DNA from: Melioribacter sp051488665
Lineage (GTDB): Bacteria; Bacteroidota; Ignavibacteria; Ignavibacteriales; Melioribacteraceae
DNA: 64,000 nt
Reading direction: 5' to 3'
Assembly (NCBI RefSeq): GCF_051488665.1
Contig: NZ_JBPSEG010000001.1
Coordinates: forward strand, 62,001-126,000
Both the position numbers and the translations under genes were made by a program. Of this stretch, positions 8,197 through 16,274 are shown piece by piece (the first letter of the stretch is position 1; every line of letters starts with the position of its first letter). Below the pieces are notes generated by a model, which saw only the letters and a list, made by a program, of their open reading frames with translations, was not told the DNA's origin and did no database searches.

Positions 8197-10427
8197 AATT
8201 CCACCTTAACCGAGAATGTGGGGAGGAACGGCAGCATATTGACTCTTTCGCCCGTGTCTTTTTTGAAATAAAAGATATTGGCTCTGTCGTAGAGATTAAC
8301 GATATTAAAATCGAGATATACATTCATAAACGGGAAAACGAATTTCTTCGAAATATTCAGGTCGAGCCGATGATAGTCGGGCAATCTGCCGAGGTTCTGA
8401 ATGCCGACGAGCGTATAAGGTCTGCGCGGATCCCGGAAATTCCACGAATCGAAGAAATTGTCGAGATACAGTTTATCGTAATAACCCAGGATTTCCGTAA
8501 AAGGCAGTCCCGACGAATAGACCCAGATAATACTCGAATGCCAATTCCCGCCTAAATTAAAATCCAGCATAAGATTAAAATTGTGCCGGGTATCGTAACG
8601 CGGATAGTATCTCTTTCCGTCGATAACTTTGTACGCGTACGCATGCGTGTATGACGTTTTAATGTCGACAAAAGACGCGCTGATCGAAGCGTTGACTTCC
8701 AGACCGTAGGATTCGCCCTCGCCGGCTTTTAAATCGCGGTCGGTAGCGTAAATTTTGTCTTTATTCAAAACCGGCAGATTATCGACCGTTTTATAGTACG
8801 ATTCGACCCCGAACTTCCAAAAATTTCCCGTTCCGATTTCGACTCCGAAAATTGCATGCATTGCTTTCGCGGGCGGAAGATATTCGGGAGTAATAATCCA
8901 CGGTTCGAATATGTTGATAATTTCGTCTTCGTCCGAAACCGTTGTCAAAGATTGTTGATAGAGTCCCCATGCTCCTTTGAAAGTCAAAAAATTCCAGAAT
9001 GTATAGGATGCGTTTAATCTCGGTTCAATGAACATTTTCTCTTTATTTTGCGAGACCGAAGCGAGATTAAAACGAAGTCCGGCGTCCACGGCAAAGTTGT
9101 CGAATCTCAAAAGTTTATATTTTGTGTAAAGCGAAATGTCGGCGCCGTCCGCCCTGATATCGGTATCCTCGTCAACGATATTTTCGATAAATAATTCCGT
9201 ATTAATCTGATTGATATGAAAACCGACGCCCAGTTCGTCTTTCGAATTGAATATGTAAGTCAAATCCATCTTCATCGATATATCGTTTATCTCATTGCTC
9301 GATTTTGCAAGCGAGCTTAATTGAGGCAGCACTTCGCCTTTGAAATTGCTGATCGACAAACCGAGTTCGAGAAAGAGCGGGCTGTCGCCCACGAAGAACC
9401 ATCTGAACCCGAACAAATTGTTTTTCCAGCCGAAATCTTCAATCGTCGGGTCGGGATTATCGATTTTGTCGTTGCTGAAAAATCCGTTCACGATAAATTT
9501 GCTCCCCGGTATGAAATCCTGATTGGAATAATTCATTTTGAAAGAGAGGTCGTAGAAATCAGCCGGAATATTTTGATTGTCGAGGAATTTTTTAAGGATT
9601 TCAGTCGAATAACTTTTTCTGCCGCTCAGATAAAAAGAGCCGTGAGGCAAAGGACCTTCGAGCAATAATTTAGCCGACAAGTAGCTCGCGCTGGCTTTAG
9701 CTCCGAATCTGTTTTTATTACCGTCGTTTGTTTTTATATCGATAACCGAAGAGAGACGTCCGCCGTAGTTTGCCGCGAATCCGCCTTTATAAAATTCGAT
9801 GTTATTTATTACGTCGGGGTCAATCACGCTGAAAAGACCGAGCGCATGGAAAGGGTTATATAACGTAACTCCGTCGAGCAGTATAAGATTCTGATTGCTT
9901 GCCCCGCCCCTGACGTAAAATCTTGCCGATACGTCGCCGGTCGACTGAACGCCGGAAAGATATTTAAGCGATCTGAATAAATCGGATTCCACGCCTTTCG
10001 GAAGATATTCCAGTTCCCTGCTCAAAATCCTGCGGATGCTTATATCCGTTCTGCTTTCCTCGACTAACTTTTCAACTTTCTCGATTGTTTGGAGTTCGAT
10101 GTCGGAAGGGACGAGCCGAATATCATAATGCGTTATTTTATTCGGAAAAACTTTTATTTTAATTTCCTTCGTATTATAGCCGATATAAGAAATAATCAAA
10201 GTAAAATTCCGATTGGCGGGTATGGAAGGAATAAGGAAATATCCTCTCGAATCCGTGGCGGTTCCGACTCCCAATTCTTTCACGTATACGTTGCAATAAG
10301 CCAACGCTTCCGAACTTGTTGAATCTACAATCAGCCCTCTCAAAGTACCGGAATTTTGGGCTTCGAGATTAAAATTAAAAAATACTAACAGGATAAAAAG
10401 ATAAATTATATTTTTCATTAAAATCAT
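8193..10427 (-). CDS. TonB-dependent outer-membrane receptor
   Basis: 744 residues. A signal peptide (about 1-23) leads into a carboxypeptidase-regulatory-like Ig domain (about 25-105, GTLRGLIVDSTSSEALAYCN), then a plug domain (about 125-230: FYVRGGASNQNLILLDG and the FYKGGFAANYGGRLSSVID signature). The remaining residues form a 22-strand-type barrel ending in an aromatic/hydrophobic C-terminus (FSVKVEL). It imports an unidentified substrate using energy from TonB/ExbBD. An alternative start lies three codons in (MKNIIYLF). The downstream DUF4249 and PEGA lipoproteins form a single operon with it. The plug lacks an obvious SusC signature, so it is not clearly a glycan importer. Confidence 0.9.
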   Translation of the reverse strand: MILMKNIIYLFILLVFFNFNLEAQNSGTLRGLIVDSTSSEALAYCNVYVKELGVGTATDSRGYFLIPSIPANRNFTLIISYIGYNTKEIKIKVFPNKITHYDIRLVPSDIELQTIEKVEKLVEESRTDISIRRILSRELEYLPKGVESDLFRSLKYLSGVQSTGDVSARFYVRGGASNQNLILLDGVTLYNPFHALGLFSVIDPDVINNIEFYKGGFAANYGGRLSSVIDIKTNDGNKNRFGAKASASYLSAKLLLEGPLPHGSFYLSGRKSYSTEILKKFLDNQNIPADFYDLSFKMNYSNQDFIPGSKFIVNGFFSNDKIDNPDPTIEDFGWKNNLFGFRWFFVGDSPLFLELGLSISNFKGEVLPQLSSLAKSSNEINDISMKMDLTYIFNSKDELGVGFHINQINTELFIENIVDEDTDIRADGADISLYTKYKLLRFDNFAVDAGLRFNLASVSQNKEKMFIEPRLNASYTFWNFLTFKGAWGLYQQSLTTVSDEDEIINIFEPWIITPEYLPPAKAMHAIFGVEIGTGNFWKFGVESYYKTVDNLPVLNKDKIYATDRDLKAGEGESYGLEVNASISASFVDIKTSYTHAYAYKVIDGKRYYPRYDTRHNFNLMLDFNLGGNWHSSIIWVYSSGLPFTEILGYYDKLYLDNFFDSWNFRDPRRPYTLVGIQNLGRLPDYHRLDLNISKKFVFPFMNVYLDFNIVNLYDRANIFYFKKDTGERVNMLPFLPTFSVKVEL

Positions 10428-10499
10428 TTAAATAAATCATATGCAATATATAATTTTTATATATCAATAATACATTGCACCCAATTTAAAAATAAAAAA

Positions 10500-10582
10500 G
10501 GCTGTTCCAAACAATTCCGGGTAATGTATCTAGGAGGCTATGAAGTTCGTGTCAAAACTTCCCCGGTCCGTTCGGAACAGCC
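10500..10582 (-). terminator. Rho-independent terminator with long structured loop
   Basis: On the - strand a 9-bp stem (GGCTGTTCC / GGAACAGCC) ends in TTTTTTATTTTTA, a good U-tract, 20 bases past the stop of the 138-residue gene. Unusually the stem encloses 65 bases instead of 3-8. The insert itself can pair: CCGGG (10517-10521) with CCCGG (10562-10566), and GAAGTT (10542-10547) with AACTTC (10556-10561). The result is a branched hairpin rather than a simple terminator. Confidence 0.65.
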
Positions 10583-10601
10583 CTAATAAGGCGGGGGTGT
10601 G

Positions 10602-11018
10602 TTAATTATTAACTGCTATAGGCGCTTTCATCAATTTATTTGATATCTCCTGGAAGAAGATATCCGGATTTTCTTTTTCTGCTTCGGTAATCTTTATATC
10701 CGCAAACATATCATAGAAATTGAAATAGAGGCTTGCAAGCTGAGCTTTGTATCTGATAGCGGGAGTATTGCCTTCCACTGCAAGCTCGTATAATCTTCTT
10801 ACCAATTTCCGATAGTCCTCGTTGGGGAATTTATTTTTTACTTCCATTATGTTGAAAATGGAAGATTCGACAATTCCAGTATGCTCCACATTGAGATTGT
10901 AGAGAAAACGCTCGTTTGCTTTTTCAACCAGCTTTTTGTATTCGGGCTCCTGAGCAAAAATGTTTGCCGCAAAGAAAGTTATCAAAATTGCGATCGTAAG
11001 TTTATTAACAGATTTCAT
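10602..11018 (-). CDS. Small exported helical protein, unknown function
   Basis: 138 residues with a clear signal peptide (about 1-22, cleavage after NIFA). The remainder is charged and probably all alpha-helical, with regular leucine spacing and no cysteines. I do not recognise the family. It has an AGGAGG ribosome site 6 bases before ATG, stands alone between a structured terminator and a two-component pair, and has a sigma-54-like promoter upstream. It may be controlled by the adjacent sigma-54 activator; this is inference. Confidence 0.7.
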   Translation of the reverse strand: MKSVNKLTIAILITFFAANIFAQEPEYKKLVEKANERFLYNLNVEHTGIVESSIFNIMEVKNKFPNEDYRKLVRRLYELAVEGNTPAIRYKAQLASLYFNFYDMFADIKITEAEKENPDIFFQEISNKLMKAPIAVNN

Positions 11019-11053
11019 TTTATCCTCCTTGTCTAAAAGTTCGCTTATATTTC

Positions 11054-11069
11054 CTCAAAGCCCGTGCCA
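11054..11069 (-). promoter_or_regulatory. Candidate sigma-54 promoter
   Basis: The - strand reads TGGCAC-N5-TTGAG, against the sigma-54 consensus TGGCAC-N5-TTGCW. The -24 GG and spacing are right, but the -12 GC is GA, which weakens the call. It lies about 36 bases upstream of the 138-residue exported protein, and a sigma-54 activator is encoded next door. Confidence 0.35.
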
Positions 11070-11192
11070 AACTTCATTACTTATTAATTTAACCCAAACG
11101 CAAACATTTACTTATTTAGGCGTTGCCACATTTTTTCCTTATTTATACAGGTTTATTTATAATTTATTGAAATAAAATAACTTAGAGAGAAT

Positions 11193-11211
11193 GCAGATGC
11201 GTGGCGTCTGC
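11193..11211 (-). terminator. Hairpin downstream of the sigma-54 activator
   Basis: A 7-of-8 bp stem, GCAGACGC / GCATCTGC, with loop CAC, begins 34 bases past the stop of the response-regulator gene. No strong U-tract follows, so it may be a weak terminator. Confidence 0.35.
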
Positions 11212-11244
11212 AGTTTTGTGGCACCCCTTTGGAGAAATTTACGG

Positions 11245-12654
11245 TTATTTCTTTCTGTTGAGCCGGTTGTTCAGGGCTCTTCTGCTAAGACCAAGCAGCC
11301 TTGCCGCAATCGTCTGATTGTTATCGGCTCTTTTAAGCGCTTCCTTGATCAACGCTTCTTCTACTTCTTTAAGCGTAGGAAGGTTTTCCGGAAAGATAAT
11401 TTTATCGGCGTGTTCTTCGGTATGTTCCAAAGCAACGTCCTTTTTCATATCCGCAAATATTTTATTTCGAATCGAATCGAGAGACAAAACGCCGAACCTG
11501 TGTATACTGACTGCATCGTATATCAACCCTTCGAGCTCTCTTATGTTTCCGGGAAAATGATAATTCGCAAGGAGAGTATAAAGTTCCTTCGGCGGAGTCG
11601 GTTTTTTCTTGTTCAGTTTTTCTGCGGCTTTTTCAAGAAAATAGTCGATCAACAATGGAATATCTTCTTTCCGTTCTCTCAACGGAGGGATATGAATATG
11701 ATGAGTTTGCAATCTGTAGTAAAGGTCTTTTCTGAATTTGGGACTCTCCTTCATATCTTCAATTTTCAGATTCGTAGCGCATATAATCCTTACGTCGGCT
11801 TGTTTCGGAATATCGGAACCGAGCGGATAATACCTGCCGTCCTGAATGAGACGCAACAATTTAACCTGGGATTCGATGCTCAAATCGCCGATTTCGTCGA
11901 GAAACAGAGTTCCTTTTTCGGCTTGTTCAATCAAACCTTTTCTGTCCTGCTCTGCGCCCGTAAAAGCCCCCTTTTTATGTCCGAACAGAGTGTCGGAAAA
12001 CAAAGTGTCGTCCAATCCCGCCACATTGACGGCTACCAACTCTCCGTTTCTGGAACTGACTTTATGAATTGCTCCGGCAATCAATTCTTTTCCGACGCCT
12101 GTTTCGCCCGTAATAAGCACGGGCAAAGGAGAATTTGCAATCGCTTCGATATATTTGAAGATCGATCGCATCGATTTGTTTTTTGTGATAATTTCTTCGA
12201 AAGCTTCGGGATTTTCGATTTTATCCTTCAGCAAATAATCTTTCAGACGACGGTTTTCGGAAAGCACTTCCCGGAACTCGAGAGCGCCTTTTATTGTGGT
12301 AACCAGCCGCGTGGTGTCGACCGGTTTAACAATATAATTATAAGCGCCCGACTTAATGCTTTCGACGGCGCTTTCCACATCGTTCAGCGCGGTTAATATT
12401 ATTACCGGTATTTCAGGAAACCTGTCTTTAATCTGCGGCAAAAGCTCCAGTCCCGTAATCCCAGGCATATTTATATCGAGCACGATTAAAGAGTATTCAT
12501 CCTTTTCGAGCATTTCAAGAACTTTTGTACTGTCGGATTGCAGTACGATATTATTTATGCCGCTCGTGTTCAAAGACGTTTCGACGCTGAAGAGAAATTG
12601 CTCTTCGTCGTCAACAAGCAATATCGGCAATTCCGGATAATCCGCTATTCCCAT
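11245..12654 (-). CDS. NtrC-family sigma-54-dependent response regulator
   Basis: 469 residues in three parts. A receiver (about 9-125) has acidic pocket D15-D16 and phospho-acceptor D60 (IVLDINMPG). An AAA+ domain (about 145-380) has Walker A GETGVGKE, the sigma-54-contacting GAFTGA motif and Walker B LFLDEIGDL. A Fis-type helix-turn-helix lies at the C-terminus (NQTIAARLLGLSRRALNNRL). It activates transcription by remodelling sigma-54 RNA polymerase after phosphorylation. The PAS histidine kinase gene ends 10 bases upstream, so the two are almost certainly a cognate pair. The target may include the neighbouring 138-residue gene. Confidence 0.95.
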   Translation of the reverse strand: MGIADYPELPILLVDDEEQFLFSVETSLNTSGINNIVLQSDSTKVLEMLEKDEYSLIVLDINMPGITGLELLPQIKDRFPEIPVIILTALNDVESAVESIKSGAYNYIVKPVDTTRLVTTIKGALEFREVLSENRRLKDYLLKDKIENPEAFEEIITKNKSMRSIFKYIEAIANSPLPVLITGETGVGKELIAGAIHKVSSRNGELVAVNVAGLDDTLFSDTLFGHKKGAFTGAEQDRKGLIEQAEKGTLFLDEIGDLSIESQVKLLRLIQDGRYYPLGSDIPKQADVRIICATNLKIEDMKESPKFRKDLYYRLQTHHIHIPPLRERKEDIPLLIDYFLEKAAEKLNKKKPTPPKELYTLLANYHFPGNIRELEGLIYDAVSIHRFGVLSLDSIRNKIFADMKKDVALEHTEEHADKIIFPENLPTLKEVEEALIKEALKRADNNQTIAARLLGLSRRALNNRLNRKK

Positions 12655-12664
12655 TTTCCCTCTT

Positions 12665-13849
12665 TTAATTTATCGGCAGAAGAATAATGAATTTTGTTCC
12701 TTTCCCGTCGCTTTCAACAATAATGTCGCCGCCGTGATTTTTGATAATATTATAAGAAACATATAGACCGAGCCCGGTTCCGCCCGAATTTCTTTTTGTA
12801 GTGAAAAACGGGTCGAAAATAAATTTTATGTTTTCTTCGTCAATGCCCGTTCCTTCGTCTTTCACTTCAACGGCTGCGTAGTTGTCTTTTCGGTAAAGAA
12901 ATATTTCAATGCCGCGGTTTTTATCGGGCAGAGCCTGACAGGCATTGGCAATAAGATTAATCATCACCTGCTCGATCTGTTGAGAGTTGCCTTTTATATT
13001 CGGCATGTCGGCATTGTAATTCACTTTAAAATTGCCGGTCGATTTTTTTATCAGGTTGGACGTAATCATAACGGCTTTTTCGACCGCTTTATTCAAATCG
13101 ACTGTTTGGTCGAGACGTCCCGAATCTTTTTTTGCAAATTCTTTAAGGCTGTTCGTAATTTTTTCGATTCTCGTGGAACCCTCGATGATACCATCGAGAG
13201 CGTTTACGATTTTTTTAAATGCTTTATCCGAAGGTATTCCCGCCACATAATAATCGTCATGCTCGGTTGTATATTCTTTCAGAACGGGCAAAATATCATC
13301 GAAAGCTTTTTTAAGGAACTGAGCGTTGAGAAGAATAAAATTATTCGGGTTATTGATTTCGTGAGCTATTCCGCTTACCATAGTGCCGAGCGCGACCATT
13401 TTATCCGCTTGAATCAGCTGTTTTTGTTTGGATTCGGCAAGCCCCTGCGCTTTTTTCAATTCCGTAATATCGTTGATAAGTCCGTCGTAATAAATAACAT
13501 TGCCGTTTTCGTCTTTCGATAAAACAATGCTGTTTTTAACCCACCTGATTGAGCCGTCGCGGTGAATAATACGATGCTCCAGCGGTTCAACATCCTTGCC
13601 CGCCAGTGCGTCTTCGGCTTGTTTCAAAACCGCCGGACGGTCGTCCGGATGAACCATCCGATACCAGAGTTCGGGATCTTTCTGATAATCTTCGGAAGTA
13701 TACCCGGTTACAGCCGCGCAACCGGGTCCGTGATATGTTTTAACCGCTTTTCCGTCTTCGACTTTTACAGAATAAATATAATCGGTAAGATATCTGATTA
13801 GTCTGTAATATCGTATTTCAACCGGGTCTAATTTAAGTTCTTCTTCCAT
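12665..13849 (-). CDS. PAS-domain sensor histidine kinase
   Basis: 394 residues with no membrane segment, so probably cytosolic. A PAS fold with PAC motif occupies about 20-135 (HRDGSIRWVKN, DGLINDITELKKA). A dimerisation/phospho-acceptor domain has the histidine in GIAHEINNPNNF near 163. The HATPase domain has N-box NLIANACQAL, G1 DEGTGID, F-box FDPFFTTK and G2 GTGLGLYV. The HEINNP H-box is typical of NtrB/AtoS-like kinases that partner sigma-54 activators, which fits the regulator gene immediately downstream. The PAS ligand is unknown. Confidence 0.92.
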   Translation of the reverse strand: MEEELKLDPVEIRYYRLIRYLTDYIYSVKVEDGKAVKTYHGPGCAAVTGYTSEDYQKDPELWYRMVHPDDRPAVLKQAEDALAGKDVEPLEHRIIHRDGSIRWVKNSIVLSKDENGNVIYYDGLINDITELKKAQGLAESKQKQLIQADKMVALGTMVSGIAHEINNPNNFILLNAQFLKKAFDDILPVLKEYTTEHDDYYVAGIPSDKAFKKIVNALDGIIEGSTRIEKITNSLKEFAKKDSGRLDQTVDLNKAVEKAVMITSNLIKKSTGNFKVNYNADMPNIKGNSQQIEQVMINLIANACQALPDKNRGIEIFLYRKDNYAAVEVKDEGTGIDEENIKFIFDPFFTTKRNSGGTGLGLYVSYNIIKNHGGDIIVESDGKGTKFIILLPIN

Positions 13850-13917
13850 TGCGCTTTAAAATTAACAGCGCAAATTTAAACAATCCCGTGATAATTTGTG
13901 TACGATATTACACTAAT

Positions 13918-15798
13918 TTAATCTTCCATAGTCGAAATATTTCCGGGGTCTTCTCCCAGAGCCCGCGCTTTGAGAACTCTGCGCATAATTTTACCGCTCC
14001 TCGTTTTGGGCAGCGAATCTACAAATTCAATGCTTTCGGGTTTGGCAATAGGTCCGACTTCATGAGCGACGTGTTTTCTTAACTCTTCGATTAAAGCCGT
14101 CGATTTTTCGTAGCCGTTCTTAAGAATAACGTAAGTATAAATTGCGTTTCCTTTAACTTCGTGCGGAAGCCCGATTGCAGCGGCTTCGGCGACCGCGGGG
14201 TGACTGACAAGCGCGCTTTCGATTTCTGCCGTGCCTAAACGGTAACCGGATACTTTTATAACGTCGTCTACCCTTCCGATAATCCAGTAATATCCGTCTT
14301 CGTCCCGCCGCGCGCTGTCGCCTGTCATATAACAGCCGGGATATTTGCTCCAGTACTGTTTTACATATCTGTCGGGGTCTTTATAAACCGTGCGCAGCAT
14401 TGCAGGCCAGGGTGTTTTAATAACCAGATATCCTTCTTCGTTCGGTTTAACAGGATTGCCGTCTTCGTCGAGGATGTCCATTTGGATTCCCGGAAAAGGT
14501 CTTGAACCGGAGCCCGGTTTAAGAGGCACGCACGGCATCGGCGTTATCATAAACATACCTGTTTCCGTCTGCCACCACGTATCCATAATCGGGCATTTTT
14601 CATTTCCGACGACTTTATAATACCATTTCCAGGCTTCGGGATTAATCGGTTCGCCGACCGAGCCCAATAAACGGAGCGACGACAAATCGTGTCTTTTAAC
14701 CCAAGATTCTCCGAATCTCATTAAGCCTCTGATGGCGGTCGGAGCCGTATAGAGAATATTAATGCCGTATTTTTCGATCATCTGCCACCATCTGTTCGGA
14801 TAAGGAAAATTCGGAGCGCCTTCGTACATAAACGAAGTGGTTCCGTTTAATAGCGGTCCGTAGACGATATAACTGTGTCCGGTAATCCAGCCCGGATCGG
14901 CGGCGCACCAATACCGGTCTTCTTCCTTAATGTCGAACACAAATTTAAGCGTAGTATAGACGCCGACCATATAACCGCCGTGCGTGTGGAGAATGGCTTT
15001 GGGTTTGCCGGTTGTGCCCGAAGTATAGAGTATAAACAAAGGGTCTTCGGCGTCCATAATTTCGAGCGCGCAGTTCTGTGTGGCAATCGGAAGATTCATC
15101 AATTCGTGATACCACATATCCCTGCCCGATTCCATATTAATTTCCTGCCCGGTTCTTTTTACGACAAGCACATGCTCCACCGTACCGCAGCGTTGAAGAG
15201 CCTCGTCGGCAATTTGTTTCAAAGGGACAATTTTTCCTCTTTGAAACGCTCCGTCTGCGGTAATCAACACTTTTGAATTACTGTCTTCGATTCTCTCCGC
15301 CAAAGCCTCGACTGAAAACCCGCCGTATACAACAGAATGAATGGCTCCTATTCGAGTAGTCGCCAACATGGCAATTACTATTTCGGGAATTCGTCCCATA
15401 TAGATAGTTACTCTGTCCCCTTTTTCAACGCCCATGCTTTTCAATACATTTGCGAACTTGCAGACTTCGCGATGAAGAGCGAAATACGACATGGTTCGCA
15501 GCTGTCCGTCTTCGCCTTCCCAAATAAGCGCAAGTTTGTTTCGCCTGTATGTTTTTACGTGCCGGTCGAGACAATTGTAAACAATATTCGTCTTTGCGCC
15601 CGTAAACCATTTATAGAAAGGTTTGTCCGAATCATCCAGAACCTTTTTCCATTTTTCAAACCAATGAAGTTCGTTTGCCATTTCTTCCCAGAAGCCTTCG
15701 TAATCTTTTACGGCTCTTTCGTTCAATTCGTCCCAGTCTTTTACGTTTGCGTTTTTGATTACTTCTTCGGACGGATAATAGACTTCGCCGGACAGCAT
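13918..15798 (-). CDS. acsA: Acetyl-CoA synthetase (AMP-forming)
   Basis: 626 residues, close to the usual 640-650. It activates acetate to acetyl-AMP and then acetyl-CoA. The adenylation P-loop is YTSGTTGKPKAILHTHGG near 256. TWWQTETG lies near 400, the hinge is DDVIKVSGYRLGTAEIE near 515, and the catalytic, acetylatable lysine is in PKTRSGKIMRR near 608. A strong AGGAGG site precedes ATG. It stands alone, divergent from a small membrane protein. Acetate could come from the citrate-lyase-type reaction encoded earlier in the window; this is inference. Confidence 0.95.
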   Translation of the reverse strand: MLSGEVYYPSEEVIKNANVKDWDELNERAVKDYEGFWEEMANELHWFEKWKKVLDDSDKPFYKWFTGAKTNIVYNCLDRHVKTYRRNKLALIWEGEDGQLRTMSYFALHREVCKFANVLKSMGVEKGDRVTIYMGRIPEIVIAMLATTRIGAIHSVVYGGFSVEALAERIEDSNSKVLITADGAFQRGKIVPLKQIADEALQRCGTVEHVLVVKRTGQEINMESGRDMWYHELMNLPIATQNCALEIMDAEDPLFILYTSGTTGKPKAILHTHGGYMVGVYTTLKFVFDIKEEDRYWCAADPGWITGHSYIVYGPLLNGTTSFMYEGAPNFPYPNRWWQMIEKYGINILYTAPTAIRGLMRFGESWVKRHDLSSLRLLGSVGEPINPEAWKWYYKVVGNEKCPIMDTWWQTETGMFMITPMPCVPLKPGSGSRPFPGIQMDILDEDGNPVKPNEEGYLVIKTPWPAMLRTVYKDPDRYVKQYWSKYPGCYMTGDSARRDEDGYYWIIGRVDDVIKVSGYRLGTAEIESALVSHPAVAEAAAIGLPHEVKGNAIYTYVILKNGYEKSTALIEELRKHVAHEVGPIAKPESIEFVDSLPKTRSGKIMRRVLKARALGEDPGNISTMED

Positions 15799-15880
15799 AA
15801 ACCCTCCTTGTTATTTTTTTGACGTTGTCGTATCTTTGCATCAGAAAATAAGATATAACATCTGCAAAATCAACATCTTT

Positions 15881-16222
15881 ATGCCGGATAGAAGAATAAT
15901 AAAAATAACGTCCCTCCTCAGCCTGGCGATTTATATATCGTTATTGGGCACGCTCTTTTTCCACTGGCACTTCAAGGACATCCGGACCAAAGAATCGGTA
16001 ATCCGGCATTACGACAACTTTGAAGATCCGTATGCCGACGTAAACGGGAATTGTTCGGTTGAAGTTTTTCTTTCTTATAATTTCAACTCGGAATCGATCG
16101 AGTCGTTCGGTTTACCCGGCAGCGAAATTCTTTTAGAGACCGATTTATCTAAAGTATTTGAATCTCCCCTTGTTTTATCAATTACGACCTCAGAATCGAG
16201 AGCTCCTCCTTTTAAAGCCTGA
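15881..16222 (+). CDS. Small membrane protein upstream of TonB receptor
   Basis: 113 residues from the ATG at 15881 (an in-frame ATG at 15836 would add a non-hydrophobic leader, so I prefer the later one). One N-terminal hydrophobic segment (about 8-25, ITSLLSLAIYISLLGTLFF) is followed by an HWH motif, and the C-terminus ends SESRAPPF. Small proteins with such an APP-type ending often precede metal-type TonB receptors in Bacteroidota, but I do not know a function. It lies 52 bases before the receptor gene on the same strand. Confidence 0.6.
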   Translation: MPDRRIIKITSLLSLAIYISLLGTLFFHWHFKDIRTKESVIRHYDNFEDPYADVNGNCSVEVFLSYNFNSESIESFGLPGSEILLETDLSKVFESPLVLSITTSESRAPPFKA

Positions 16223-16274
16223 ATTCCGGCGCAATTAATAATTATTATTCATTAATTAAAAAAGGAGCTCTGAA

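Noticed and set aside
11191..12396. 401-codon + strand frame opposite the sigma-54 activator
   Set aside because: It is a shadow of the well-supported response regulator on the other strand, with no family features.
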